DNA of 64,000 nt. It comes from Thalassobaculum_A sp040219215. Lineage in GTDB: Bacteria > Pseudomonadota > Alphaproteobacteria > Thalassobaculales > Thalassobaculaceae. Below are positions 7,669-16,200 of this stretch, piece by piece (position 1 is the first letter of the stretch; every line of letters begins with the position of its first letter). A program made the position numbers and the translations under genes. Location: assembly GCF_040219215.1 (NCBI RefSeq), contig NZ_JAVJSX010000003.1:142014-206013 (forward strand), read 5' to 3'. Below the pieces are notes generated by a model, which had not been told where the DNA came from, did no database searches, and saw only the letters and a list, made by a program, of their open reading frames with translations.

Positions 7669-8553
7669 TCATTCCGCCGCGGCTGCATGGATGCCCGGCC
7701 GGACCTGGTCCAGGAAAGCGCCGAGTGCGCTGGACCGCCTGGCGTCCCTGCGTCGGATGAACACGGTCTCGACCCGGCTTTCGGCCGGCGGCAGGTCGTG
7801 CACGGCGACCCGGCCATCCCGCCAGACCGGACCGATCAGGCTGCGCGGCAACAGCGTCACGCCCAGCCCCGCAGCCACCGCCCCGAATACCGCCTCCAGC
7901 GTTCCGAACTCCATCATCCGGTAGTCGACCAGACCGCGGGCCGCCAGGACCGCTTCCAGCCGCTGGCGGTATGAACAGCCGGCACGCAGCACCACGATCC
8001 GTAGACCGGTACGGCCGGAAAGCGCACCCAGCGACGGCACGGCCGGTCCGGTCAGCACGGCAAGGTCCTCGTGGAACACGACCTCCTCATCGATCTCCGG
8101 GTGCTCGACCGGACCGCACACGAACGCGCCCTCGACCCGGCGCTGCATTACGTCGTCGACGAGTTCCGCCGTCGTACCGGGCCTCAGCGTCAGGTCGACG
8201 TCAGGATAGGCGGCGACGTAGGACGCCAGCACCGGCGACAGCCGGAGGGCCGCCGTGGTCTCGAGCGAGCCAATGACCAGCGGACCGCGCGGCGTGCCGT
8301 CGTCGCGCACCGCCGCGATCGCTTCGGCGAGCAATGCGACTACCCGATGCGCGTAGGGCAGCAACCGTTGGCCGGCATCCGTAAGCGTGACGCCGCGGCT
8401 GTGCCGCTGGAACAGCGGCTCGCCCAAACCCGCCTCAAGCGTCCTGATCCGCGCGGTGACATTGGACTGCACGGTGTTCAATTCGATCGCAGCGCGGCTG
8501 ATGCCACCCAGGCGGGCCACCGCCTCGAACATGCGCAGATCCGATGCGTCCAT
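7669..8553 (-). CDS. LysR-family transcriptional regulator
   Basis: 294 residues. The N-terminal winged helix (about residues 3-60) has the typical F-E-A-V-A-R-L-G-G-I-S-R-A-A and L-N-T-V-Q-S-N-V-T-A-R-I-R-T-L-E patterns. Residues from about 90 form the two-lobed effector domain, with G-L-G-V-T-L-L-P-R near the C-terminus. The start at 8553 has GGAGG five bases upstream, which rules out the long extension in the same frame. It is transcribed towards the nitronate monooxygenase gene. The effector is unknown. Confidence 0.9.
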   Translation of the reverse strand: MDASDLRMFEAVARLGGISRAAIELNTVQSNVTARIRTLEAGLGEPLFQRHSRGVTLTDAGQRLLPYAHRVVALLAEAIAAVRDDGTPRGPLVIGSLETTAALRLSPVLASYVAAYPDVDLTLRPGTTAELVDDVMQRRVEGAFVCGPVEHPEIDEEVVFHEDLAVLTGPAVPSLGALSGRTGLRIVVLRAGCSYRQRLEAVLAARGLVDYRMMEFGTLEAVFGAVAAGLGVTLLPRSLIGPVWRDGRVAVHDLPPAESRVETVFIRRRDARRSSALGAFLDQVRPGIHAAAAE

Positions 8554-8602
8554 GACATCCTCCATCACTCGCAGCGATGGATTATGCCGAAAGGGACTGC
8601 CT

Positions 8603-9514
8603 TCAGGAATACCGTGTCGATGACCCCTCGGCAGCGGCGCGTTCCAGCAGCCAGGTACGAACCAGGTCCGCCCCGGCCTGCCCGTCGCCCGCCGCCGAAG
8701 GCAACAGCCAATACGCCGGCCCGCTGATCGCAAATCCCGGAAGCGGCGACACCAGTTGGCCCTCTCGCATCTCGTCCTCGGTCAGCACGCTGCTCTCCAG
8801 CACGATACCCAGCCCCTTAGCCGCCGCCTCGATCGCGACATCGGACGGATCGAGTTCCATCGCCGCCGCGCCCGTGCGCTCGAAGTCGATCCCCTGCCGA
8901 CGGAACCAGGTCCGCCACGTCAGCGCATTGCCGCGGGTGCCGATCAGCGGGCGGGACAGCAGGTCGGTTGGGCCGTGGATGCCGTCGGCCAGCGGTGGTG
9001 CGCACAGCGGCTGGATGGTCTCGTCGAGCAAGCGGGTCGCCCGGGTGCTCCAGGCGCGCGCATCGCCATAGACAATGGCGAGGTCGACGCCCGGAGTATT
9101 CGGCCGCTGGTCCTTGTCGGCGTTCACCCGAATGTCGATCCCGGGATGCGCCGCCAGCAGGGCCGGCAGCCGCGGCAGCAGCCAGCGGCTCGCGAACGAC
9201 GGTGGGGTCTGGAGCCGGACGACCTGTAGCATCCGGCCGCTGCGGCGGCGTCGCGTCGCGTCCACCGCCCGCTTCAACAACTCGAAGCCGTCGCGAATTC
9301 CTGTGAACAGGTTCCCGCCGTCCTGCGACAGCGTCACCCCGCGCCCGACCCGCTCGAACAGGTCCACTCCCAGAGCCGCTTCCAGCGCCCGAACCTGGTG
9401 GCTGACCGCCGATGGGGTCAGGCCGAGTTCGTCGGCCGCCGCCCGGAAACTGCCCAGCCGAGCCGATGCCTCGAACACCACGAGCGCGCGGAGCGGCAGG
9501 TTCGATCCCAGCAT
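8603..9514 (-). CDS. LysR-family transcriptional regulator, GcvA-like; candidate DgdR
   Basis: 303 residues. It starts L-P-L-R-A-L-V-V-F-E-A-S-A-R-L-G-S-F with the helix-turn-helix element L-T-P-S-A-V-S-H-Q-V-R-A-L-E, the GcvA/AmpR-like version of the LysR domain. It is divergent from the dialkylglycine decarboxylase gene with 149 bp between starts. In Burkholderia cepacia the decarboxylase gene dgdA is controlled by a LysR-type protein, DgdR, so this gene is a reasonable functional counterpart. That is inference from position and family, not from close sequence comparison. Confidence 0.85.
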   Translation of the reverse strand: MLGSNLPLRALVVFEASARLGSFRAAADELGLTPSAVSHQVRALEAALGVDLFERVGRGVTLSQDGGNLFTGIRDGFELLKRAVDATRRRRSGRMLQVVRLQTPPSFASRWLLPRLPALLAAHPGIDIRVNADKDQRPNTPGVDLAIVYGDARAWSTRATRLLDETIQPLCAPPLADGIHGPTDLLSRPLIGTRGNALTWRTWFRRQGIDFERTGAAAMELDPSDVAIEAAAKGLGIVLESSVLTEDEMREGQLVSPLPGFAISGPAYWLLPSAAGDGQAGADLVRTWLLERAAAEGSSTRYS

Positions 9515-9537
9515 GCGATTCCCCGGCTGTGCACTCC

Positions 9538-9553
9538 ATTCAGAATGATGAAT
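9538..9553. promoter_or_regulatory. Inverted repeat ATTCA-N6-TGAAT in the LysR/dgdA divergent region
   Basis: ATTCA at 9538-9542 and TGAAT at 9549-9553 flank GAATGA, giving a 16-bp imperfect palindrome of the size and form of a LysR-family box. It lies 24 bases upstream of the LysR start and 111 bases upstream of the decarboxylase start. It is the best operator candidate in this region. Confidence 0.4.
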
Positions 9554-9663
9554 CCATTTCACCTGTCCAGAGAGTTCTTTGCGCTTGCGGCTTGGCCGAT
9601 AGCAGCGGCCTCATAGACCGAACGGGTGCCCCCGATGCCGCACCCCTGCCGCAGGAGAGCTCG

Positions 9664-10962
9664 ATGAACGACGCCGCCGTCCGCGCCAACGACACCTTCT
9701 GGACCCGCGCCAACCGTCATCTGCTGCGCTACGGCGGCGATTTCGTGCCGTTCGTGCCGGAGCGGGCCGAGGGCGCGTTCCTGTACGACGCCAACGGCCG
9801 ACGGGTGCTGGATTTCACCTCGGGCCAGATGAGCGCGATCCTTGGCCATTGCCACCCGGAGATCGTGGCCACCGTGCGCGAGATGGTCGGCCGGCTCGAC
9901 CACCTGTTCTCCTCGATGGCCTCGGCTCCGGTGGTCGACCTCGCCGAGGCGCTGGCGACCCTGGTACCAAGCCTGCCGAAGGTGATCCTGCTGTCGACCG
10001 GCGGCGAGGCCAACGAAGCGGCAATCCGCCTGGCCAAGCTGGTCACCGGCAAGTGGGAGATCGTCGGCTTCACCCAGTCCTGGCACGGCATGACCGGCGG
10101 TGCGGCGGCGGCCACCTACAAGGCCGGTCGGCGCGGCATCGGGCCGCTGGCCGCCGGGTCGTTCGGCATCCCCGCGCCGAACGCCTACCGGCCACGCTTC
10201 GCCGGCGTCGACTGGCGACAGGAGCTGGACGACTCCTTCGAGCAGCTTGACCGGCAGAGCACCGGCAACCTCGCCGCCTTCATCGCCGAGCCGATCCTGA
10301 GCAGCGGCGGTGTGCTCGATCTTCCACCCGGGTACCTGAAGGCCCTGCACGACCACTGCAAGGCCCGCGGCATGCTGCTGATCCTGGACGAGGCGCAGAC
10401 CGGTGTCGGCCGCACCGGCCAGATGTTCGCGTTCGAGCGTGACGGCGTGGTGCCGGACATCCTGACCCTGTCGAAGACGCTGGGCGCCGGCCTGCCGGTG
10501 TGGGCTGTGATGACCACCGAGGCGATCGCCGCCGCGGCCGAGCCGCGCGACTTCCTGTTCTACACAACCCCTGTGAACGACCCGCTGCCGGCCGCCGTCG
10601 GCCTGAAGGTGCTGGAAGTGGTGCAGCGCGATGCCCTCGCCGCCCGCGCCCAATCGGCGGGCGCGCGGCTGACCGCCGGCTTGCGCGATCTGCAGCGGCG
10701 CCATCCCTGCATTGGCGACATCCGCGGGCGCGGTCTGCTTCTGGGTTTGGAGTTCGCCGATCACGACGGCAAGGCGGCGGCCACCATCTCCGACGAAGTC
10801 ACCGACATCGCCCTGGAGGTCGGCCTGTCGGCCAACATTGTGCGGGCCGGCAGTTCCGGCGGCACCATGCGGATTGCCCCGCCGCTGACCGTCACCGACG
10901 CCGAGATCGACCTTGGCGTGGAACTGCTGGGCGCGGCAATCGCCAGGGTGATGCCGAACTGA
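9664..10962 (+). CDS. dgdA: 2,2-dialkylglycine decarboxylase (PLP-dependent)
   Basis: 432 residues, fold-type I aminotransferase class III. It matches the Burkholderia DgdA pattern along its length: T-F-W near the start, F-T-S-G-Q-M-S-A-I-L-G-H-C-H-P-E-I, S-W-H-G-M-T-G (Trp140), I-A-E-P-I-L-S-S-G-G, D-E-A-Q-T-G-V-G-R-T-G, and T-L-S-K-T-L-G-A-G with Lys271 as the PLP Schiff base. DgdA decarboxylates and transaminates 2,2-dialkylglycines such as 2-aminoisobutyrate, using pyruvate as amino acceptor. The start at 9664 has an AGGAGAG site. Its 3' end overlaps the convergent EamA gene by 71 bases. Confidence 0.88.
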   Translation: MNDAAVRANDTFWTRANRHLLRYGGDFVPFVPERAEGAFLYDANGRRVLDFTSGQMSAILGHCHPEIVATVREMVGRLDHLFSSMASAPVVDLAEALATLVPSLPKVILLSTGGEANEAAIRLAKLVTGKWEIVGFTQSWHGMTGGAAAATYKAGRRGIGPLAAGSFGIPAPNAYRPRFAGVDWRQELDDSFEQLDRQSTGNLAAFIAEPILSSGGVLDLPPGYLKALHDHCKARGMLLILDEAQTGVGRTGQMFAFERDGVVPDILTLSKTLGAGLPVWAVMTTEAIAAAAEPRDFLFYTTPVNDPLPAAVGLKVLEVVQRDALAARAQSAGARLTAGLRDLQRRHPCIGDIRGRGLLLGLEFADHDGKAAATISDEVTDIALEVGLSANIVRAGSSGGTMRIAPPLTVTDAEIDLGVELLGAAIARVMPN

Positions 10963-11869
10963 TTCCGGCGCGGTTGATCCGGGATCCGGACCCCGACCAT
11001 CCCAGGGTAACGCCAAGGCTGGCCAGCACGATCAACGCCAGGCCGATGGCCTGCGGCAAGCCGATCAGCCGTCCGTACACTGCCGCGTCCACCAGCACGG
11101 CGCTGGCCGGGTACAGGAAGGTCAGCACCGCGATCACCGGAGTGGCAAGGCCAGGCAGCGCGCCGTAGATCAGCACGTAGACCAGCCCGGTGTGGATCAG
11201 CCCGATCCCGGCGAGCCAGCCCCACTGTGCGCCGCTCAATACCAGCGGCGAGACCGGGTCGAGCAGAGCCAGCAGCGGCACCCCGACCAGGCACTGGATG
11301 AATGTCAGCATCGGCGCCCGCACGCTGGTGACCCGCTTGGCCAGCAGGGTGACCCAGGCATACAGGAACGCCCCGCCGAGGGCGCAGCCGATCCCGATGA
11401 GATAGGAGTCGTCCACGCCGTGCAGCAGCGCCTCCGGGCCGATCGCCGCGACCAGCCCGGCGAATGCGACGCCGACCCAGGCCAGGCGTACCGCCGTCAG
11501 CCGATCGCCGAAGACGAACGCGCCGATCAGCAGCACCAGGAACGGCTGGACGTGGAACACGATGGTGGCGAGCGCGATGCCGACCCGGCCAAGCGCCGCC
11601 GTGAACAGCACCCAGTTCCCGGCCATCAGCACTCCGGTCAGCAGCGCCAGCAGCAGCGTTCCCCGGCTGGCCGCGCGCAGGCTCAGCCACCCGGCCCATC
11701 GGCCGTACAACCCCAGCGCCAGCGCACCGATCAGGCAGCGGTAGAACACGATGGACACCGCGTCCTGCCCGCTCTCGACGACGAACACCCCGAGCGTGCC
11801 GAGCAGAAGATTGCCGGCCGCCAGTTCAACGATCGAGCGGCGCGTCGGTGAAAGAAGCATGGTCGGCAT
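10892..11869 (-). CDS. EamA/DMT-superfamily permease
   Basis: 325 residues with about ten membrane helices in two repeats, the drug/metabolite transporter plan. The second half carries the usual A-L-G-G-A-F-L-Y-A-W and Y-P-A-S-A-V-L-V-D segments. Members of this family typically export amino acids or other metabolites. The start at 11869 has GGAG seven bases upstream; an upstream in-frame GTG at 11908 is less likely. About 30 basic, Pro-rich C-terminal residues follow the last helix, in the part overlapping dgdA. It is divergent from a LysR gene that probably controls it. Confidence 0.88.
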   Translation of the reverse strand: MPTMLLSPTRRSIVELAAGNLLLGTLGVFVVESGQDAVSIVFYRCLIGALALGLYGRWAGWLSLRAASRGTLLLALLTGVLMAGNWVLFTAALGRVGIALATIVFHVQPFLVLLIGAFVFGDRLTAVRLAWVGVAFAGLVAAIGPEALLHGVDDSYLIGIGCALGGAFLYAWVTLLAKRVTSVRAPMLTFIQCLVGVPLLALLDPVSPLVLSGAQWGWLAGIGLIHTGLVYVLIYGALPGLATPVIAVLTFLYPASAVLVDAAVYGRLIGLPQAIGLALIVLASLGVTLGWSGSGSRINRAGISSASPWRLPRPAVPRQGRSRRR

Positions 11870-11933
11870 GGCGAACTCCGCGACAACAATCCCCGCGATC
11901 ATCGGCACGCCATCAATTCAGACAAACGAATTG

Positions 11934-11950
11934 AACTAATCTTATTAGTT
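11934..11950. promoter_or_regulatory. LysR-type operator candidate, AACTAAT-CTT-ATTAGTT
   Basis: A perfect 7-bp inverted repeat with a 3-bp centre, in a strongly AT-rich patch of an otherwise GC-rich segment. It lies between the divergent EamA permease and LysR genes, 15 bases before the LysR start, which is the usual location of a LysR autoregulatory box. It contains the T-N11-A motif typical of such sites. Confidence 0.55.
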
Positions 11951-11965
11951 TGAAATTCTGATGAA

Positions 11966-12826
11966 ATGGATCCGCGCCTCGATCTCGATCTGCTGCGCAC
12001 CTTCGTGGCGGCGGTCGACACCCTGAGCTTCGCCAAGGCGGCGCAGGCGGTGCACCGTTCGCCGGCGGCGGTGTCGATGCAGATCCGCAAACTGGAGGAA
12101 ACGCTGGGCCACCGGCTGTTCGAGCGCGACACCCGCAACATCCGCCCGACCGCCGACGCCGAGATCCTGCTGGGCTATGCGCGCCGGCTGATCCGGTTGC
12201 ACGACGAGGCGGTCGAGGCGGTGCGCCGGCCGGACATCGCCGGCCGGGTGGTGGTCGCTGCCCCCGATGACTACGCGCTGTCGCTGCTGCCCGGACCGCT
12301 GCGCCGGTTCGGCCTGCTGTTCCCCAAGGTCGAAGTCGAGGTCGTGTGCCAGCAGACCACCCTCCTGTTGCCGGCGCTCGACGACGGCAGCATCGACCTC
12401 GCCTTCGTGTCTCGAACCCGTGGGGTGACCGGCGACCTGATCCGGGTCGAGCCGATGGTCTGGGTGGCGTCGCCGGACGCCGAGTTGACCAACCGGTCGC
12501 CGCTGCCGGTAGCGCTGTACGAGCCGCACAGCCCGGCACGGGTGCGGGCCGTGCAGGCGCTGGAGCGCGGCGGGATCGTCTATCGGGCAGCCCATTCCAG
12601 CCCCAGCCTGCTCGGACTGCTGGCCATGGTCGAGGCTGGCCTGGCGGTCGCCGCCCTGGCGCGCTGCTCGGTGCCGCCGGGCGTCGCAATCCTCGACCAG
12701 CGTCACGGCATGCCGCCGATCGAGAACCTCGAGGTGGTGCTGGTCCGCAGCGCCGCCTCACACCGTCCGGCCTGCGACGCGCTAGCGGACATCATCCGCG
12801 ACGAACTGGCACCACGGATGGCGTGA
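11966..12826 (+). CDS. LysR-family transcriptional regulator
   Basis: 286 residues. The DNA-binding domain spans about residues 4-64 (L-D-L-L-R-T-F-V-A-A-V-D, then S-F-A-K-A-A-Q-A-V-H-R-S-P-A-A-V-S-M-Q-I-R-K-L-E-E) and the effector domain follows from about 90. It is divergent from the EamA permease with an inverted repeat between them, the classic LysR regulator plus exporter arrangement seen for amino-acid exporters. The ribosome-binding site is poor, consistent with a low-abundance regulator. Confidence 0.9.
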   Translation: MDPRLDLDLLRTFVAAVDTLSFAKAAQAVHRSPAAVSMQIRKLEETLGHRLFERDTRNIRPTADAEILLGYARRLIRLHDEAVEAVRRPDIAGRVVVAAPDDYALSLLPGPLRRFGLLFPKVEVEVVCQQTTLLLPALDDGSIDLAFVSRTRGVTGDLIRVEPMVWVASPDAELTNRSPLPVALYEPHSPARVRAVQALERGGIVYRAAHSSPSLLGLLAMVEAGLAVAALARCSVPPGVAILDQRHGMPPIENLEVVLVRSAASHRPACDALADIIRDELAPRMA

Positions 12827-12926
12827 TCGTCGGGGTCGAGGCGACGGCGATTCGAAGGCCTTGCCCCCGGCCGACCCCGGCGGCAAGCTGTTGCATCCGG
12901 CAAAACGCCGGGTGGAGGTGGGCCCC

Positions 12927-13796
12927 ATGCGCATTACCGGCGCGTCGATCCCCGCGGCGAGCCCGCTGGCAGCCGGTGCAGTCGCCCGCAGGCCGGAAGC
13001 CGGTGCGCCGCGTCCTGCCGGCCCCTCGTCGCCTGCGAAGTACCCGAAAGCCCAGTCCGATCCCGAAGCATCCGCCGCCGTGGCGCGCGCCGAGAAGGCC
13101 GCTGACCGGTCCCGCACCGCCCGGCGCGACGCGTTGAGCCAGGAACTGAACCGACTGATCGCGGTGGCGCGCAAGCTGAACGGCGTCGGCGACCTGCGCA
13201 GCGGCGCCGACGCCCTGCAGGACCTGGCCCGGCAGATCGCTAAACTGGCCCGCGCGCTGGCCGAGGCGGAACGCGGGCTGGCTCCGGCGGATCGCCGCGG
13301 CGTGCCGGCCTTCGCGGTACCGGCCGGACCACCGGCACAGCCGGCCGCCGCCGGAGCGGATGCCGCCTCCGGAGATGTGCAGCCTCCGGCTCCCGATGCG
13401 GCCAACGGCTCGGCCGAGGCCGCAGCATCGGCAAACACCGGCTCAACCGAGCCAGCCTTGCCGACGGATCGCATCGAGGACGCCGCGCCTGGAGCACCGG
13501 TCCCAGTCGACGAGGTGGCCGGGCGCGCGGCTGAACGCATCGGGGAACGCCGCGACGACGCGCGGAGCGGCCGAGAAGGCACCCGCCAGTTGCTGCTGCA
13601 GGCAGCCGACCTGCTGGACGCGATCCGCAAGACCGTGGCCAAGGCCGAACGGTTCGAGCGCCTGCTCGACCCGGAAGCCGCCGACGCGCGGGGCAAGGCC
13701 GGCCGGGAGATCGAGGGGCTGGCGATCGAACTGCGTGGCCTCGCAGGCGGCTTCGCCGATCCGACCCGCGGCCTCGGCCTCGACACGACGGCCTGA
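12927..13796 (+). CDS. Hypothetical Ala/Pro-rich protein with two helical segments
   Basis: 289 residues, not recognised. It starts M-R-I-T-G-A-S after a strong GGAGGTG site. Residues about 50-125 and 210-275 are rich in Ala, Arg, Glu and Leu and look like coiled-coil helices. They are separated by an Ala/Pro/Gly-rich linker (about 130-200). There is no signal peptide and no membrane segment. The C-terminus contains L-A-G-G-F-A-D-P. It precedes the C39-like protease gene with a 9-base gap, so the two are probably cotranscribed. A structural or substrate relationship between the two products is possible but unproven. Confidence 0.7.
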   Translation: MRITGASIPAASPLAAGAVARRPEAGAPRPAGPSSPAKYPKAQSDPEASAAVARAEKAADRSRTARRDALSQELNRLIAVARKLNGVGDLRSGADALQDLARQIAKLARALAEAERGLAPADRRGVPAFAVPAGPPAQPAAAGADAASGDVQPPAPDAANGSAEAAASANTGSTEPALPTDRIEDAAPGAPVPVDEVAGRAAERIGERRDDARSGREGTRQLLLQAADLLDAIRKTVAKAERFERLLDPEAADARGKAGREIEGLAIELRGLAGGFADPTRGLGLDTTA

Positions 13797-13805
13797 GGGC
13801 GCGGT

Positions 13806-14822
13806 ATGGACAGCATCACCCATTCGGCCGAGGCCCGCGCCAACCGCCTGTCGGTGACCGTCGACGGCGTGACCATCTCCGGAGAGGCACGGCCCGGTAC
13901 CCGGCTCGCCCGCATCCTGACGATCGATGGCCCGGCTCCAGCGGAGGCTCCGGCGGTCGACGCCTTCCTCGCGGCTGCCACCGAACGCGGCTGCAGTGTG
14001 GTGCGAGCCGAGTTGCCGGAAGGCGACCCGGCCGTCGCCGCCTTGGCCGCCGCCGGCTTCGGCGCGGTCGACCCGGCGGTGCACGCCGCCCAGCCGGGAC
14101 GCCCGGTGTGGCGGCTGGAGCGGCGGCTGGACGGCAGCACGCCCGACCGGACCCTGCCGTATTTCGGCCAGACCACCGGCTTCACCTGCGGGCCGGTGGC
14201 GGTGATGCTGGCGCACCGCCGGTTCGATCCGGCTGCCCCGGTCGACCGCCGCACCGAGGTGGCGCTGTGGCGCGAGGCGACCACCGTGCATGCCCCATCC
14301 GGACCCGGCGGCTGCGACCCGTTCGGCGTCGCCTGCGCCGCCGCCCGGCGCGGCCTGACGGCCCGGGTGGTCGCCTCGACCGAGGGGCCGTTCCTGACGG
14401 GCTGGGCGACCGACGCCTACCGGCGCGACCTGATGGTGTTCGTGCAGGACGAGTTCCGCGAGGAGGCCCGCGCCCGCGGCATTGGCACCGAGATCCGCGC
14501 CTGGACCCACGCCGACCTGACGGAGACCCTGGTTGGTGGCGGCGTCGCCATCGTGTTGATCGACCAGATCGTGTTCAACGGCTGCACCATCCCGCACTGG
14601 ATCCTGGTGCACGGCGTCACCCACGGCCCGGACGGCGCCATCTACGCCGTCGACGACCCGTGGATCGAGCCCGAGGACGGCGAGACCGACACCGATAAGT
14701 TCGACGTGCCGGTCCCGGCCGCCGATCTCGACCGTATGGGCTGGTACGGCACCGCACCGTTTCGGGCAGCGATCCTGCTGCCGGCACCAGCAGACTCTCA
14801 GTCGTCGTTCGGCTCCACCTAG
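13806..14822 (+). CDS. Peptidase C39-like cysteine protease family protein
   Basis: 338 residues. The C-terminal two thirds resembles the C39-like papain fold. Q-T-T-G-F-T-C-G-P-V-A carries the candidate nucleophile Cys128 and oxyanion Gln122, H-W-I-L-V-H-G provides His264 or His269, and D-D-P-W provides Asp283 or Asp284. The first 110 residues are a separate, less conserved module whose end (A-A-L-A-A-A-G-F) is faintly like an acetyltransferase domain. There is no membrane region or ATPase, so it is not a bacteriocin exporter. It sits in a likely two-gene operon with the hypothetical coiled-coil gene. Biological substrate unknown. Confidence 0.72.
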   Translation: MDSITHSAEARANRLSVTVDGVTISGEARPGTRLARILTIDGPAPAEAPAVDAFLAAATERGCSVVRAELPEGDPAVAALAAAGFGAVDPAVHAAQPGRPVWRLERRLDGSTPDRTLPYFGQTTGFTCGPVAVMLAHRRFDPAAPVDRRTEVALWREATTVHAPSGPGGCDPFGVACAAARRGLTARVVASTEGPFLTGWATDAYRRDLMVFVQDEFREEARARGIGTEIRAWTHADLTETLVGGGVAIVLIDQIVFNGCTIPHWILVHGVTHGPDGAIYAVDDPWIEPEDGETDTDKFDVPVPAADLDRMGWYGTAPFRAAILLPAPADSQSSFGST

Positions 14823-14848
14823 CTCCGAACAATGCTCGAATGGATTCT

Positions 14849-14866
14849 CCGATCCTACCGGATCGG
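14849..14866 (+). terminator. Hairpin after the C39-like gene
   Basis: CCGATCC-TACC-GGATCGG, a perfect 7-bp stem with a 4-base loop, 27 bases after the stop codon. It is followed by GTTACCCTGGCTTG, so the T-tract is weak. It may end the two-gene transcript before the small secreted-protein gene. Confidence 0.4.
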
Positions 14867-14947
14867 GTTACCCTGGCTTGTTTGGTGGGAGGACTGATCA
14901 TCCCTTGGCGATTTGCCGGATGATGTCAGACAACGAGGGGATACATC

Positions 14948-15268
14948 ATGGCGAGAATTATTGCGCTGGCGCTTGCGCTGGCCGTAACGACTATCGGCGC
15001 CGCAGTCGCCGAAGACCTTGATTTCACGCTGATCAACAGCAGCAACTCCGACGTGGTGGCGTTCCATGTCTCGCACGCCGGCACCGGCTCCTGGGAAGAG
15101 AACCTGATCGCCGGCGGCTTCCTGCCGTCCGGAAATGAGCTCGGCATCCAGATCGCCGACGGCCGCTCGACCTGTGTCTACGACATCCTCACCGAGTTCG
15201 CCGACGGCCAGAGACTCGAGGACTACGGCCTCGACCTCTGCGAGTTGGGTTCGTACACGCTGCAGTAA
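14948..15268 (+). CDS. Small secreted protein with one predicted disulfide
   Basis: 106 residues. An N-terminal signal peptide of about 21 residues ends near A-V-A, giving a mature domain of about 85 residues that begins E-D-L-D-F-T-L-I-N. Two cysteines (C-V-Y-D and L-C-E-L) could form one disulfide in the periplasm. The pattern F-T-L-I-N-S-S resembles small exported domains seen widely in proteobacteria, but I cannot name a function. A clear GAGGGG site precedes the ATG. It appears monocistronic. Confidence 0.78.
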   Translation: MARIIALALALAVTTIGAAVAEDLDFTLINSSNSDVVAFHVSHAGTGSWEENLIAGGFLPSGNELGIQIADGRSTCVYDILTEFADGQRLEDYGLDLCELGSYTLQ

Positions 15269-15393
15269 GACGCGCCGCCGCGCCCTCCGTTCGAATCTGG
15301 TCAAGGCTTGAGCGGAGCCCCCCCCAACTCACGGGCGCTCGGGCAAATGTCTCCCCCTACCGTCACTGACGCGCCCGCGCTAAAACGGCGTCC

Positions 15394-16200
15394 ATGCGGA
15401 TTGCTCTTCTCCAATGCCCGCCGGGTGCGCCCGACACCGCCGCCGGCCTCGCCCGGCTTGGCGCGTTCGCCGCCGATGCCGCCGCATCCGGCGCGGCACT
15501 CCTGCTCACCCCTGAGATGTTTCTGACCGGCTACGCCATCGGCGCCGACACCGTCGCCCGCCTCGCCGAGCCGGCTGACGGCCCGGCTGCCGAAGCCATC
15601 GCCGCGATCTGCCGCTCCCACGGCATCGCCGTCCTCTACGGCTATCCCGAGCGCGGCGCCGACGGTGCCGTCTACAACGCGGTCCAACTGATCGGCGCCG
15701 ACGGCGCGCGGCTCGCCAACACCCGCAAGACCCATCTGTTCGGCGAGGTCGACCGCGCGCAGTTCCGCGCCGGTGATGCGCTCTCGCCGGTCGTGGAGTT
15801 CGGTGGGTTCAAGGTCGGCTTCGCGATCTGCTACGACATCGAGTTCCCGGAGGTGGCGCGCGGTCTGGCGCTGGCCGGGGCCGAGGTCGCGCTGGTGCCG
15901 ACCGCCAACATGACGCCGTTCGAGAGTGTCTCGACCCGGCTGGTGCCGGCGCGGGCCGAGGAGAACACCCTGTTCGTTGCCTACGCCAACTATGTCGGCC
16001 GCGAAGCCGGCTTCACCTATTGCGGGCTGAGCTGCGTGGTGGCGCCGGACGGCACGGACCTGGCGCGCACCGGGGCCACGGAGGAGACGCTGCTGGTCGC
16101 CAAGTTGGACCGGGCGCGCCTGGATGCGGCACGCAGCAGGGTCACCTATCTGCACGACCGCCGACCGGAGCTGTACCGCCCACTGGGAGGACCCGCATGA
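15394..16200 (+). CDS. davA: 5-aminopentanamidase (delta-aminovaleramidase), nitrilase superfamily
   Basis: 268 residues. The carbon-nitrogen hydrolase triad is intact: Glu41 (T-P-E-M-F-L-T-G-Y), Lys112 (R-K-T-H-L-F-G-E) and Cys146 (I-C-Y-D-I-E-F-P). The segments A-D-G-P-A-A, Y-G-Y-P-E-R-G and L-V-P-T-A-N-M-T-P follow Pseudomonas DavA. DavA hydrolyses 5-aminopentanamide to 5-aminovalerate. The product is supported by the gene next door, whose ATG overlaps this stop (ATGA). A purely sequence-based alternative would be another small aliphatic amidase, but the pairing argues strongly for DavA. Confidence 0.9.
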   Translation: MRIALLQCPPGAPDTAAGLARLGAFAADAAASGAALLLTPEMFLTGYAIGADTVARLAEPADGPAAEAIAAICRSHGIAVLYGYPERGADGAVYNAVQLIGADGARLANTRKTHLFGEVDRAQFRAGDALSPVVEFGGFKVGFAICYDIEFPEVARGLALAGAEVALVPTANMTPFESVSTRLVPARAEENTLFVAYANYVGREAGFTYCGLSCVVAPDGTDLARTGATEETLLVAKLDRARLDAARSRVTYLHDRRPELYRPLGGPA

